From the NCBI GenBank assembly GCA_963975155.1, contig CAXBFG010000008.1:55661-119660 (forward strand): 64,000 nt of DNA, given 5' to 3'. The notes under the pieces were generated by a model. The model did no database searches and was not told where the DNA came from. It was given only the letters and a program-made list of their open reading frames with translations. Numbering within the stretch: the stretch's first letter is position 1; each line of letters starts with the position of its first letter. A program made the position numbers and the translations under genes. Source of the DNA: UBA5109 sp963975155. Its GTDB lineage: Bacteria; Pseudomonadota; Gammaproteobacteria; Pseudomonadales; Pseudohongiellaceae. Below, one piece after another: positions 17,528 to 26,948 of this stretch.

Positions 17528-17716
17528 ATGGCAGCAAAAACAGTAAAAGTGACTTTATTAAAAAGCTCAATTGGTGCTTTACCAAAGCACAAAGCTTGTT
17601 TAACAGGGCTCGGTCTGCGACGTGTTCGTCATGAAGTCGAATTGGAAGATACTGCTGCTGTGCGTGGCATGATTAATAAAGTCCGTCACCTGTTGCAGGT
17701 GGAGGGAGAACAGTAA
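17528..17716 (+). CDS. rpmD: 50S ribosomal protein L30
   Basis: L30 is a small 50S surface protein. The reading begins either at GTG 17525 or at the immediately following ATG 17528. I choose the ATG, which gives 62 residues and leaves the purine-rich agcaggtaag upstream as ribosome site. The conserved KSSIGALPKHKACLTGLGL core is present. The stop codon overlaps the ATG of rplO by one base. Confidence 0.94.
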   Translation: MAAKTVKVTLLKSSIGALPKHKACLTGLGLRRVRHEVELEDTAAVRGMINKVRHLLQVEGEQ

Positions 17717-18150
17717 TGAGATTAAATACTATAAGTAATGTGCCAGGGGCGACTCAGACCAAGAAACGAGTTGGTCGTGGTATTGGCAGCGGCTTGGGGA
17801 AAACAGCTGGTCGTGGACATAAAGGACAAACATCACGTTCTGGTGGTACCGTTCGACCTGGTTTCGAAGGTGGTCAGATGCCTTTGCAGAAACGCCTGCC
17901 TAAATTCGGTTTCTTTTCACGAATTGGTAAAGTGACTGCTGAAGTTCGTACCGCAGAATTGAATAAAGTGGATTCAGACATTATTGATCTGGCAGCACTT
18001 GAAAAAGCTGACATTATTAACCGCAATACCAAGCGCGTTAAGGTTATGTTGTCTGGTGATTTAACAAAAGCGGTAACAGTGAAAGGTTTAGCTGTGACTA
18101 AAGGTGCCAGAGCAGCGATTGAAGCTGCTGGTGGCAAAATTGTAGATTAA
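17716..18150 (+). CDS. rplO: 50S ribosomal protein L15
   Basis: L15 is a late-assembly 50S protein with a long basic extension. The 144-residue product has the exact usual length. It shows the glycine-rich N-terminal part (RVGRGIGSGLGKTAGRGHKG) and the conserved FEGGQMPLQKRLPK(F/R)GF segment. It begins on the last base of the rpmD stop codon. Confidence 0.97.
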   Translation: MRLNTISNVPGATQTKKRVGRGIGSGLGKTAGRGHKGQTSRSGGTVRPGFEGGQMPLQKRLPKFGFFSRIGKVTAEVRTAELNKVDSDIIDLAALEKADIINRNTKRVKVMLSGDLTKAVTVKGLAVTKGARAAIEAAGGKIVD

Positions 18151-18175
18151 TAACAGTAATTATTAAGAAGCGATA

Positions 18176-19501
18176 ATGGCAAAAAAAGGCTTGGCACAAG
18201 CAGGAATGCAAGCAGGAAGAGCAGACGGTCTGGCAGAACTTAAAGCCAGATTGTTGTTTGTCCTGTTCGCTATTTTTGTCTATCGCATTGGTACTCATAT
18301 ACCTGTACCTGGTATTAATCCGGATCAGTTACAAGCATTGTTTAATCAGAATCAGGGTACTTTCCTGGGGCTTTTCAATATGTTTTCTGGTGGTGCAATT
18401 GAGCGCATGAGTATTTTTGCACTTGGCATCATGCCCTACATTACAGCTTCTATTATTATGCAGTTGTTAACAGCTACTACACCTCAACTTGAGCAGCTTA
18501 AAAAAGAGGGTGAATCTGGCCGACGAAAAATCAGTCAATACACTCGTTATGGGGCCTTATTATTTGCCAGTGTACAGGCAATAGCGATTACAACAGGACT
18601 GTTAGCGCCAATTTCTTTTGAGCCCAATTTCAGCTTTTATTTTACGGCGATTGTATCCCTGATTACCGGGGCCATGTTTCTGATGTGGTTAGGTGAACAG
18701 ATAACCGAGCGTGGCGTAGGTAATGGGATATCCCTGCTGATTTTCGCGGGTATTGTCGCCAGTTTGCCGGCAGCTATCGGGCAGGCACTTGAACAGGCTG
18801 CTGAAGGACAGATTCAGCCTCTGGCATTGTTTGTTGTTGCTGTCATTGCTGCTGTAGTAATCGCCTGTGTGGTCTTTGTAGAAAGAGCTCAGCGACGAAT
18901 CACTGTTAACTATGCACCTCGTCAGCAAGGTCGAAAAATGTATCAGGGGCAATCCAGTCATTTACCCTTGAAAGTTAATATGGCGGGTGTGATTCCAGCT
19001 ATTTTTGCCAGCTCATTTTTGCTGTTTCCACAATCTTTGGGTACCTGGTTTGGTAATAATGATGGTTATGAATTTCTCGCAGACCTGGCACTTGTATTGG
19101 GTCCGGGCCAACCACTGAATATTTTGTTGTTCACGGTGCTAATTGTCACATTTTGTTTTTTCTACACTTCGTTGGTTTTTAATCCCAAGGAGATTGCTGA
19201 AAACCTGAAGCGTTCAGGGGCTTTTATCCCGGGAATTCGTCCAGGTGAACAGACGGCAAATTATGTAGATAGTGTTATGACAAGGTTAACCATGTTTGGG
19301 GCAGCCTATATAACCCTGATTTGTTTATTGCCACAGTTTTTACAAACATCCGCAAATGTTCCCTTCCAGTTAGGTGGAACATCATTATTAATCGTAGTGG
19401 TTGTTTGCATGGATTTTATGGCTCAGGTGCAGTCGCATTTAATGTCACATCAATATGAGTCATTGATGAAGAAGTCCAATATTGGCTCCTTTAAACGATA
19501 G
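18176..19501 (+). CDS. secY: Preprotein translocase subunit SecY
   Basis: SecY forms the membrane channel of the general secretion system together with SecE and SecG. The 441-residue product has ten predicted membrane helices. It shows the plug-region GGAIERMSIFALGIMPYITASII, the cytoplasmic loop RRITVNYAPRQQGRKMYQGQ and the EIAENLKRSGAFIPGIRPG loop that contacts SecA and ribosomes. Length matches E. coli (443). It lies in its standard place between rplO and rpmJ. Confidence 0.98.
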   Translation: MAKKGLAQAGMQAGRADGLAELKARLLFVLFAIFVYRIGTHIPVPGINPDQLQALFNQNQGTFLGLFNMFSGGAIERMSIFALGIMPYITASIIMQLLTATTPQLEQLKKEGESGRRKISQYTRYGALLFASVQAIAITTGLLAPISFEPNFSFYFTAIVSLITGAMFLMWLGEQITERGVGNGISLLIFAGIVASLPAAIGQALEQAAEGQIQPLALFVVAVIAAVVIACVVFVERAQRRITVNYAPRQQGRKMYQGQSSHLPLKVNMAGVIPAIFASSFLLFPQSLGTWFGNNDGYEFLADLALVLGPGQPLNILLFTVLIVTFCFFYTSLVFNPKEIAENLKRSGAFIPGIRPGEQTANYVDSVMTRLTMFGAAYITLICLLPQFLQTSANVPFQLGGTSLLIVVVVCMDFMAQVQSHLMSHQYESLMKKSNIGSFKR

Positions 19502-19530
19502 AGCCTGATGAGAATTTTTGGAGTAGAACC

Positions 19531-19644
19531 ATGAAAGTAAGAGCCTCAGTAAAAAAAATGTGCAGAAATTGCAAGATTATCAAGCGTAATCAAGTGGTGC
19601 GGGTTATTTGTAAGGAACCGCGTCACAAGCAGCGTCAGGGATAG
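19531..19644 (+). CDS. rpmJ: 50S ribosomal protein L36, zinc-binding form
   Basis: A 37-residue protein beginning MKVRASVKKMCRNCK and ending PRHKQRQG, one residue shorter than E. coli L36. Cys11, Cys14, Cys27 and the downstream His make the zinc-binding set, so this is the C+ form. A ggag ribosome site lies before the ATG. The gene sits 29 bases after secY and ends the spc group. Confidence 0.96.
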   Translation: MKVRASVKKMCRNCKIIKRNQVVRVICKEPRHKQRQG

Positions 19645-19781
19645 CTCTCGCTTGATTTTGGTGGGCTCAGGGTATAAGCTATCGCGCCTTTTAAGCCCTG
19701 ACCTAAAGTTAAATTGATTTATAAGTATCTGAATTTACTTATAAAAAATAGATAAGTTTAAGAAATAATTGGAGTAAGAAT
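19645..19781 (+). promoter_or_regulatory. Leader region upstream of rpsM with inverted repeats
   Basis: This 137-base gap precedes the alpha group. It contains a perfect 9-bp inverted repeat (19719-19727 with 19736-19744, 8-base loop) and a TCAGGG/CCCTGA pair further upstream. In E. coli ribosomal protein S4 represses the alpha operon through a pseudoknot just before rpsM. This region may serve the same purpose, but the match is positional only. Confidence 0.4.
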
Positions 19782-20138
19782 ATGGCCCGTATTGCCGGAG
19801 TCAACATACCAGATAACAAGCATGTAGTGATTTCACTCAGCTATGTTTATGGCATTGGTGCAACCACTGCCAAGCAGCTTTGTGAAACTACCGGCATTGC
19901 TCCGAACACAAAAGTCAGCGATTTAAGTGAAGAGAATCTGGATTCACTAAGAAATGAAGTGACCAAACTGAATGTTGAGGGTGATTTACGTCGAGAAATC
20001 TCTATGAATATCAAGCGTTTGATGGATCTTGGTACTTATCGTGGGATTCGTCATCGTCGTGGTTTACCCGTGAATGGTCAACGCACTAAAACTAATGCCA
20101 GAACCCGAAAAGGGCCGCGCAAACCAATTCGCAATTAA
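19782..20138 (+). CDS. rpsM: 30S ribosomal protein S13
   Basis: S13 bridges the 30S head to the 50S subunit and contacts P-site tRNA. The 118-residue product begins MARIAGVNIPDNKH. It has the helix-two-turn-helix core, the conserved GTYRGIRHRRGLPVNGQRT segment and a basic tail ending KKPIRN-like. A ggag site lies before the ATG. First gene of the alpha group. Confidence 0.98.
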   Translation: MARIAGVNIPDNKHVVISLSYVYGIGATTAKQLCETTGIAPNTKVSDLSEENLDSLRNEVTKLNVEGDLRREISMNIKRLMDLGTYRGIRHRRGLPVNGQRTKTNARTRKGPRKPIRN

Positions 20139-20165
20139 CAAGATTTTACTAAAGGTAGTAAATTA

Positions 20166-20558
20166 ATGGCTAAACCAGCAGCACAAGTGCGTAAAAAAGC
20201 TAGAACATCAGTTTCTGATGGTGTGGCACATATTCATGCATCGTTTAATAACACGATTATTACTATTACTGATCGACAGGGTAACGCTCTGAGTTGGGCT
20301 ACTTCTGGTGGATCCGGATTCCGTGGATCACGAAAAAGTACACCTTTCGCTGCCCAGGTTGCAGCAGAACGTGCTGGCAAAACCGCCGTCGAGTTATATA
20401 GTCTGAAAAATGTTGATGTGCGAGTCAATGGACCGGGACCAGGACGTGAGTCTGCCGTTCGTGCCTTGAATGCATGCGGTTTAAAAGTTAGCAATATCAC
20501 TGATGTAACGCCAATTCCACATAATGGTTGTCGGCCACCTAAGAAACGTCGCGTATAA
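20166..20558 (+). CDS. rpsK: 30S ribosomal protein S11
   Basis: S11 lies on the 30S platform and helps shape the mRNA exit and Shine-Dalgarno region. The 130-residue product has the conserved GVAHIHASFNNTI(I/V)TI(T) and GPGPGRESAVRAL segments and the C-terminal PHNGCRPPKKRRV. Spacing to rpsM is 27 bases. Confidence 0.98.
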   Translation: MAKPAAQVRKKARTSVSDGVAHIHASFNNTIITITDRQGNALSWATSGGSGFRGSRKSTPFAAQVAAERAGKTAVELYSLKNVDVRVNGPGPGRESAVRALNACGLKVSNITDVTPIPHNGCRPPKKRRV

Positions 20559-20623
20559 GCAACCGGTATAGACCGGAAAGTCCGGTAGTTAAATAGCCGG
20601 TTACAGTTAGACAGGAGATTGAT

Positions 20624-21244
20624 ATGGCCCGTTATATAGGCCCAAAATGTAAATTGTCCAGAAGAGAAGGCACTGATCTTTTCCTGAAGAGCGGTGTGCG
20701 TTCTCTGGAAGATAAATGTAAGGCTGAAACTATTCCTGGTCAGCACGGTCAGCGTCGCACCCGTCTTTCTGACTATGGTGTACAGCTTCGTGAAAAGCAA
20801 AAAGTACGTCGAATGTATGGTGTACTGGAAAAGCAATTCCGCTCTTATTATAAAGAAGCAGCGCGATTAAAAGGTGCGACAGGTGAAAATCTGTTGCAAT
20901 TGCTGGAAAGTCGTCTGGATAACGTGGTCTACCGCATTGGTTTTGGGTCAACACGTTCTGAAGCACGGCAGCTGGTGTCACATAAATCTATTCTGCTTAA
21001 CGGAGAAGTAGTCAATATTGCCTCTTATCAGGTTAAGGAAGGCGATGTGATTTCTGTGCGAGGCAAGGCTAAAGAACAATTGCGTATTAAATCTGCACTG
21101 GATTTAGCAGCAAGCAGAGCACCGGTTGAATGGATTGACGTCAATACCAGTAAAATGGAAGGGCAATTTAAACAAAAGCCTGACCGCAGTGAGTTACCGG
21201 CAGAAATTAACGAAAGCTTGATCGTTGAGCTGTACTCGAAGTAA
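20624..21244 (+). CDS. rpsD: 30S ribosomal protein S4
   Basis: S4 binds 16S rRNA early in assembly, influences accuracy and represses the alpha operon in E. coli. The 206-residue product has the exact usual length. It begins MARYIGPKCKLSRREGTDL and carries the S4 RNA-binding domain (RLDNVVYRIGFGSTRSEARQLV) in the middle. It follows rpsK after 65 bases. Confidence 0.98.
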   Translation: MARYIGPKCKLSRREGTDLFLKSGVRSLEDKCKAETIPGQHGQRRTRLSDYGVQLREKQKVRRMYGVLEKQFRSYYKEAARLKGATGENLLQLLESRLDNVVYRIGFGSTRSEARQLVSHKSILLNGEVVNIASYQVKEGDVISVRGKAKEQLRIKSALDLAASRAPVEWIDVNTSKMEGQFKQKPDRSELPAEINESLIVELYSK

Positions 21245-21313
21245 GCACTGACAAGTTTAAATAACCTAAGAATTACGAAACCAAATTAACTAAGCCGATC
21301 GAAGAGGAACTAC

Positions 21314-22312
21314 ATGCAGATTTCGCTAGCAAACTTTCTGACCCCTCAAGTCATCCAGGTAGAGGAATTAGATAAGTACCGCTCCAAGGTAGTTCTGGAG
21401 CCACTGGAAAGAGGTTTTGGCCACACTTTAGGAAACGCGCTGAGAAGAATTTTATTATCTTCTATGCCAGGTTTCGCTATTGAAGAGGTCGAAATTGATG
21501 GCGTGGTTCACGAATACAGCACGATTGAGGGTGTACAGGAAGATGTTATTGAAATCATCCTTAATCTGAAAAGTCTGGCCATTGCACTGAATACCCAGGA
21601 TGAAGTTGTGCTGACCTTAAGTAAATCAGGTAAAGGACCGGTTACTGCAGCAGATATAACTCTGGATCATGATGTTGAAATCGTTAATCCAGATCATTTG
21701 ATTTGTCATCTCAATGAAAATGGTTCGATCAATATGCGTATCAAAGTAGGTTCGGGTCGCGGTTATGTGCCGGCAGATGCGCGTGTGAGTGATGATGACG
21801 AAACCCGCTCAGTAGGTAAACTGTTACTGGATGCTTCGTATACTCCGGTTAATCAGGTCACTTATACCGTTGAGAATGCACGTGTAGAGCAAAGAACTGA
21901 TTTGGATAAATTGATTCTGGAACTTGAAACCAATGGTACGCTGGAAGCTGAAGAAGCAATCCGTCAGGCAGCTACCATACTGCAACATCAGTTGAGTGTG
22001 TTTGTGGATTTACAGAGTGACGCTGTGAAAGAACCAGAAGAACTTGAAGATAAGATTGATCCGATATTATTAAGACCAGTTGATGATCTTGAATTGACTG
22101 TTCGATCAGCTAACTGCCTGAAAGCAGAAAATATTTATTATATTGGTGATTTGATTCAGCGTACCGAAGTGGAATTACTGAAAACCCCTAATCTGGGTAA
22201 AAAATCACTCACCGAAATCAAAGATGTACTTGCTTCCAGAGGTCTTTCTCTGGGCTTGCGTCTTGAAAACTGGCCGCCATCATCGCTTAAAGGCGATGAC
22301 CGAGCCGCTTAA
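21314..22312 (+). CDS. rpoA: RNA polymerase alpha subunit
   Basis: Alpha dimerises to start RNA polymerase assembly, and its C-terminal domain contacts UP elements and activators such as CRP. The 332-residue product has the N-terminal GHTLGNALRRILLSSMPG segment. An acidic linker is followed by the C-terminal domain from about residue 255 (SANCLKAENIYYIGDLIQ and TPNLGKKSLTEIKDVLASRGLSLG). It lies between rpsD and rplQ, as expected. Confidence 0.98.
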   Translation: MQISLANFLTPQVIQVEELDKYRSKVVLEPLERGFGHTLGNALRRILLSSMPGFAIEEVEIDGVVHEYSTIEGVQEDVIEIILNLKSLAIALNTQDEVVLTLSKSGKGPVTAADITLDHDVEIVNPDHLICHLNENGSINMRIKVGSGRGYVPADARVSDDDETRSVGKLLLDASYTPVNQVTYTVENARVEQRTDLDKLILELETNGTLEAEEAIRQAATILQHQLSVFVDLQSDAVKEPEELEDKIDPILLRPVDDLELTVRSANCLKAENIYYIGDLIQRTEVELLKTPNLGKKSLTEIKDVLASRGLSLGLRLENWPPSSLKGDDRAA

Positions 22313-22495
22313 GGTACAGGAGCTATTGCGCTTGACAATACGGCGTTGAAACTAAAATTTACATCGGTCACTTACTAAACTGTAAGCTCCTTCTTTAAAT
22401 TTTATTTTCGCCTAGTCTTGCCATCGTTCATAACGCTCTTTGATATCTAGAGAGCATTGTAAGAATAATTTAGATTTAATTTAGGAAGAGTAGAC
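22313..22495 (+). other. Spacer between rpoA and rplQ
   Basis: At 183 bases this gap is long for the alpha group. It contains TTGACA at 22333 with only a poorly spaced AT-rich -10 candidate, so I do not call a promoter. No open frame of interest was seen. It ends in a ggaag ribosome site for rplQ. Confidence 0.4.
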
Positions 22496-22945
22496 ATGCG
22501 TCATCGTCAAAGTGGACGTCAACTTAACAGAAATAGCAGTCATCGTTCGGCCATGTTCCGCAACATGACTTCTTCGCTGGTTGAACACGAAATTATCAAA
22601 ACAACCTTGGCCAAAGCAAAAGAGTTGCGAATGTATGCCGAGCCTTTGATTACTTTGTCTAAAGAAGACAGCGTGGCAAATCGCCGTTTGGCTTTTGACC
22701 GCATACGCGACAAAGCTACTGTGGGTAAATTGTTCACTGAACTTGGACCACGTTATCAGGAACGTCCGGGTGGTTATTTGCGTGTTATTAAATGCGGATT
22801 ACGACCTGGTGATAAAGCGCCAATGGCGTATGTAGAGCTTGTTGACCGTCCTGAGCAGGATTTTAACGATTATGATGACGACGATGTCATCGAAGAAGCA
22901 GAAGTTGTTGAAGCGAGCAGTGAGACTGCCGTAGAAGAAAAATAA
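22496..22945 (+). CDS. rplQ: 50S ribosomal protein L17 with acidic C-terminal tail
   Basis: L17 is a 50S protein next to the tunnel exit. The first 120 residues match the family (MRHRQSGRQLNRNSSHR, ERPGGYLRVIKCGLRPGDKAPMAYVEL). The product has 149 residues against 127 in E. coli. The extra part is a strongly acidic tail of Asp and Glu residues. It ends the ribosomal block and is followed by a terminator. Confidence 0.97.
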   Translation: MRHRQSGRQLNRNSSHRSAMFRNMTSSLVEHEIIKTTLAKAKELRMYAEPLITLSKEDSVANRRLAFDRIRDKATVGKLFTELGPRYQERPGGYLRVIKCGLRPGDKAPMAYVELVDRPEQDFNDYDDDDVIEEAEVVEASSETAVEEK

Positions 22946-22970
22946 TTTCTTCAACTTGTTTCATCAAAAA

Positions 22971-22992
22971 GCCGCTTAAATGCGGCTTTTTT
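22971..22992 (+). terminator. Rho-independent terminator after rplQ
   Basis: A stem gccgc/gcggc (22971-22986) with a short loop is followed by six T. It also marks the end of the ribosomal gene block. On the opposite strand the flanking A run would partly serve the convergent vfr-like gene. Confidence 0.88.
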
Positions 22993-23014
22993 GTGTCTGA
23001 ATTTCCTGCGTATG

Positions 23015-23650
23015 TTAACGCGTACCATAAATTACGAGAGTTTTTCCGGTAACTTTGATCAGACCTTGTCCTTCCATATCTTTAAGAATTCGTCCGACCA
23101 TTTCCCGAGAGCAGTTTGATATTTTACCCAGATCCTGACGTGTGATTTTAATTTGCATACCATCAGGGTGAGTCATGGCGCTTGGATCCCGACTGAGTTC
23201 CAGTAAGGCGCTTGCTAATCTGCCGGTTGCATCCAGAAAGGACAGGTCAGCTACTTTTTGAGTTGTAAGGCGTAAGCGACGCGCCATTTGCTTGCCTAGT
23301 AGGTATAAAATTTCCGGGTTTAAGTTAGCGTAGGTACGAAAATCTTCATAAGTGATTTCAGCCAGTTCTGATTTTTCACGTGTTCGTATACTGGCACTTC
23401 TGGCCTGGCTTACATCAAACAGACTTATCTCGCCAAAGAAGTCGCCAGGATTAAGATAGGAAATAATAATTTCCCGATTATTATCGTCTTCAAGTACAAC
23501 ACTTATTGAGCCATTGATGATGTAATAAAGTTTTTCAGAATGATCGCCTTCGTTAAAAATCGTAAATTTTGGCGGGTAGATGCTGGTTTTTGTATAGTTC
23601 AGGAAATTACGAAGGTCAGTGAAGTGGGGTTTTGCGATTAATAAAGACAT
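23015..23650 (-). CDS. vfr: CRP/Vfr-type cAMP-responsive transcription regulator
   Basis: The 211-residue product has an N-terminal cyclic-nucleotide-binding domain with GDFFGEISLF and an Arg-Ser pair in QARSASIR, matching the cAMP phosphate contacts. A dimerisation helix contains TTQKVADLSFLD. The C-terminal winged helix ends with MTHPDGMQIKITRQDLGKIS and CSREMVGRILKDMEGQGLI. The overall pattern and the final GTR are very close to Pseudomonas Vfr and E. coli CRP. It therefore probably regulates carbon use and envelope or virulence-like traits through cAMP. It is convergent with rplQ and divided from the next gene by a 128-base gap that should hold its promoter. Confidence 0.9.
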   Translation of the reverse strand: MSLLIAKPHFTDLRNFLNYTKTSIYPPKFTIFNEGDHSEKLYYIINGSISVVLEDDNNREIIISYLNPGDFFGEISLFDVSQARSASIRTREKSELAEITYEDFRTYANLNPEILYLLGKQMARRLRLTTQKVADLSFLDATGRLASALLELSRDPSAMTHPDGMQIKITRQDLGKISNCSREMVGRILKDMEGQGLIKVTGKTLVIYGTR

Positions 23651-23778
23651 GCTTAATACCTGAACTTTGATTTTTGGCAGATGTAAGTCGAGTATATGCT
23701 GCTATTGTATGGACTACTAATATAGTAAACAGCCTGTATTAAAATCAAAATGATTTTTAAATTAAGGCTCAATAGGCT

Positions 23779-24972
23779 TCACGTATATAAATAGTTTCTG
23801 GTTATCGGTACGATACCATGCTTTTTAGCCAGCTGAAGCTGATAGACAACAAGATCCGAATATTCAAAAGCCACTTCGCAAGCTACAAGATAAAATTCCC
23901 ACATCAGACAAAATTCTTCACTTAACAGGGCTTTGATTTCGTTTCGATGTTGCTGAAATCTGGCATGCCAGTGGTGTAGTGTATGTGCATAATGCAATCT
24001 TAAGACTTCAATATCTGTTGCCATCAGCTCACTATGCTCCAGTGCCTTACTGATTTGTGAAAGTGCAGGGTTTACTCCTCCAGGGAAAATATATTTGTGA
24101 ATCCAGGGGTTAGTTGTTGCAGGTGGTCCGGTCCGACCAATCGTATGAACCAGTGCGACACCATCATCTTCCAGCATCTCAGCTATTTTAGAAAAGTATT
24201 TGGAATAAAACGGTGTGCCGACATGTTCAAACATGCCAATGCTGACGATACGATCATACAAACCCTGGTGTTCACGATAATCCTGTAAATGAAATTCGAT
24301 CTTGTCCAGGCCTCTCTTTTTGGCTTCTTTCTGGGCAACTGCCAACTGTTCCCTGGACAAGGTAATGCCACTGACATTAAGGTCAAAATTTTGCGCTAGA
24401 TAAAACATCATACTACCCCAGCCACAGCCAACATCGAGCACTTTGTGTCCAGGCTGGAGCAGTAGTTTACTGGCTATATGACGAGCTTTACTTTGCTGGG
24501 CTTCTTCAAGAGTTGCAGTTTCGGATTCAAAATAGGCACATGAATAGAACATTTCCTTATCCAGGAAATGTCTGAAGACCTGTTCGTTAATATCATAATG
24601 ATGGGCAATATTAGTATAAGCACGCGAGACTTTGTTCCATTGCTGGATAGCTCCCTGGATAGGTCTGAGCCAACTATTTTTACTAATTTGAAAGTTGTTT
24701 CTGAGTAAAGCAAGAAGCTCATAGAGCGATCCATCACCTGCATGCCAAAGGCCTTCCATGTAGGTTTGGCCTAACTGAAACTCCCAATCCAGAGCGATAC
24801 GGCGCATGGTCTTGTCCGACAGCACATGCCAGTGGACTTCATTGCCACTATCTCCGAAAGTATATACTTTCCCCTGCGGCAGATGTAAATGAAGGATACC
24901 TTTTTTAATATGGCGTTCTAATAATGTGCGATACATCCTCAAACACTCGTCAGGTTTAACCAATCTAAACAA
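23779..24972 (-). CDS. cfa: Cyclopropane-fatty-acyl-phospholipid synthase
   Basis: Transfers a methylene group from S-adenosylmethionine to unsaturated membrane lipid chains, as the cells enter stationary phase or stress. The 397-residue product has the lipid-proximal N-terminal domain, HHYDINEQVFRHFLDKEMFYSC with Cys145 equal to the conserved active-site region, and the SAM motif VLDVGCGWG at 178-186. The length fits the family (382 in E. coli). It is monocistronic on the minus strand. The 138-base gap to the divergent transporter holds both promoters. Confidence 0.92.
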   Translation of the reverse strand: MFRLVKPDECLRMYRTLLERHIKKGILHLHLPQGKVYTFGDSGNEVHWHVLSDKTMRRIALDWEFQLGQTYMEGLWHAGDGSLYELLALLRNNFQISKNSWLRPIQGAIQQWNKVSRAYTNIAHHYDINEQVFRHFLDKEMFYSCAYFESETATLEEAQQSKARHIASKLLLQPGHKVLDVGCGWGSMMFYLAQNFDLNVSGITLSREQLAVAQKEAKKRGLDKIEFHLQDYREHQGLYDRIVSIGMFEHVGTPFYSKYFSKIAEMLEDDGVALVHTIGRTGPPATTNPWIHKYIFPGGVNPALSQISKALEHSELMATDIEVLRLHYAHTLHHWHARFQQHRNEIKALLSEEFCLMWEFYLVACEVAFEYSDLVVYQLQLAKKHGIVPITRNYLYT

Positions 24973-25110
24973 ATTGACTATAAATAGTCGAAGCTAAGTT
25001 GTAAATACCATATTAATCAGGGTGACTAACGGGCAAAAGCACCTTATATTGATGTTATACCATGACTTCTTTATTCTGCATCTTGCTAAAATAAAAAATC
25101 AGGAATCTTT

Positions 25111-26856
25111 ATGACCGAAGTGATTGGATTAGGTGAGACAGACGGTGTAAACACCGAGCACACATTCTTTGGCCACCCCCGCGGCTTGGTCATTCTTTTT
25201 TTTACTGAGATGTGGGAGCGTTTTTCTTATTACGGAATGCGCGGTTTATTGATTTTCTATCTGACAGAGCATTTCTTATTCAGCCAAGAGCGTTCTTCCA
25301 TCATTTACGGGGCATATACGGCCCTGGTCTATGTCATGACCATTATTGGCGGTACGCTGGCCGATAAATACCTGGGCTCTAGGAAAGCAGTGACCTTTGG
25401 CGCTATTTTGCTGGTTTTTGGTCATATGGGCATGGCTTTTGAGGGACAGGGATCCAGAGATATTCTGACTTATAACGGCCTGGATTATGAAATCAGTCTT
25501 GATGCCAGAGGCGGTGACGGTAATCAGCTAATAATTTCCGAACTTGGGACTTCATTTATCAGCTTCAATGAAGGTGCAACACAGATGCTGATTGCGGATC
25601 CTGCTAATGTGGGTTTACCAGCAGCTATTCCGGTTAATGACTACAGCAGGCGTACTGAAACGGAGGCGCTGTACCTGAATGGCCTGTACTTGTCATTGGC
25701 CTTGATAATTGCCGGTATTGGATTCCTTAAAGCCAATATTTCAACCATTGTGGGTGCACTTTATGGATTCGGTGATGCTCGCCGCGATTCGGGATTTACC
25801 ATTTTCTATATGGGCATCAATCTGGGTGCCTTTTTGGCCTCAATTCTTTGTGGATATCTGGGTATTACCTATGGCTGGAAATACGGCTTCGGTCTGGCCG
25901 GAATCGGAATGTTGTGTGGTTTAGTGGTTTTTTTGAAATACCAAAGCTGGCTGGAAGGGAAGGCTGATCCACCGAATTTGGCAAAACTGAAAGAGAAAGT
26001 GCTAGGCCCAATCGATGTAGAACTTATGTGCTATTTGACGGGGGTTGGCATTATTGCAATTTCGATGCTGATGGTGATGAATGCCCATCTGGTTGAACAA
26101 ATGTATGTAGGTTTGCTGGGTATATTAATATTTGTCTTTATGGTGGCTTATGCCTTTATACGTTGTGAAGGTGTTGAACGCAGCAGAATGTTTGCTGCCA
26201 TTTACTTTATTCTGGCGCAAATTCCGTTTTGGGCATTGTTTGAGCAGGCGGGTACTTCGCTTAACCTTTTCACTGGAAGCCTTGTTGACCGAAGCATGAT
26301 GGGGATAACAATACCTGCACCAGTATTTCAGTCCTTGAATGCCATGTTTATATTCATGTTTGCCCCAGTACTGGCTATTTTATGGATCATGCTGGCCAAA
26401 CGAAATTTAAATCCTTCGACCCCGGTTAAATTCGCTCTGGGTGTTTTCATGGCGGGATTGGGCTTTCTGGCTCTGGTGGCAGGGATGAAAGTTTCGGGTG
26501 AATCAGGCTTAACAGCGGTTTACTTTATTTTTCTGATTTACTGGATTCATACCATTGGAGAATTAATGGTTTCGCCGGTGGGTTTGTCTGCAGTAACCAA
26601 GCTTGCGCCGGCACGGGCAGTAGGCATGAGCATGGGGGCATGGTTTCTCTATAGCGGTTTATCAAATTACCTGGCTGGTGTTATAGCTGCTACAACAGGA
26701 GCAGAAACTATCGGTGGTCAGCTGACCGATGCGGTTGCTGCTAAAGCGAACTACATCAGTGTCTATACTCAGGTTGGGTATATCGCCATGGGAATTGCAG
26801 TAGTCATGTTTATAATCTCTCCAGTCATCAAAAAAATGATGCAGGGAGCCGATTAA
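25111..26856 (+). CDS. Proton-dependent oligopeptide transporter (POT/PTR family)
   Basis: Predicted inner-membrane symporter for di- and tripeptides. The 581-residue product has the family signature FFTEMWERFSYYG near residues 30-42, including the ExxER motif that couples proton and peptide binding. It has about 12 to 14 hydrophobic segments. It is longer than the E. coli relatives (about 490-500) through a hydrophilic insertion of roughly 80 residues, about residues 112-190, between early membrane helices. That insertion is also seen in some marine POT proteins as I recall (not checked here). No neighbour indicates a specific substrate. Confidence 0.9.
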   Translation: MTEVIGLGETDGVNTEHTFFGHPRGLVILFFTEMWERFSYYGMRGLLIFYLTEHFLFSQERSSIIYGAYTALVYVMTIIGGTLADKYLGSRKAVTFGAILLVFGHMGMAFEGQGSRDILTYNGLDYEISLDARGGDGNQLIISELGTSFISFNEGATQMLIADPANVGLPAAIPVNDYSRRTETEALYLNGLYLSLALIIAGIGFLKANISTIVGALYGFGDARRDSGFTIFYMGINLGAFLASILCGYLGITYGWKYGFGLAGIGMLCGLVVFLKYQSWLEGKADPPNLAKLKEKVLGPIDVELMCYLTGVGIIAISMLMVMNAHLVEQMYVGLLGILIFVFMVAYAFIRCEGVERSRMFAAIYFILAQIPFWALFEQAGTSLNLFTGSLVDRSMMGITIPAPVFQSLNAMFIFMFAPVLAILWIMLAKRNLNPSTPVKFALGVFMAGLGFLALVAGMKVSGESGLTAVYFIFLIYWIHTIGELMVSPVGLSAVTKLAPARAVGMSMGAWFLYSGLSNYLAGVIAATTGAETIGGQLTDAVAAKANYISVYTQVGYIAMGIAVVMFIISPVIKKMMQGAD

Positions 26857-26948
26857 GCTAGTATAACTTGTGACAAGTAGTTGTTTGTCTCTTACTTGAA
26901 TTTAGAAAAGTTATCATCAAAATATCAACATCTAAAATGGAGGGTCAA

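Noticed and set aside
20234..20836. 200-codon open frame antisense to rpsK/rpsD
   Set aside because: It lies opposite two certain ribosomal genes, has no ribosome site and its composition is that of a shadow frame.
22333..22360. Promoter before rplQ (TTGACA)
   Set aside because: The only -10-like hexamer sits about 15 bases away, too close for a convincing sigma-70 promoter.
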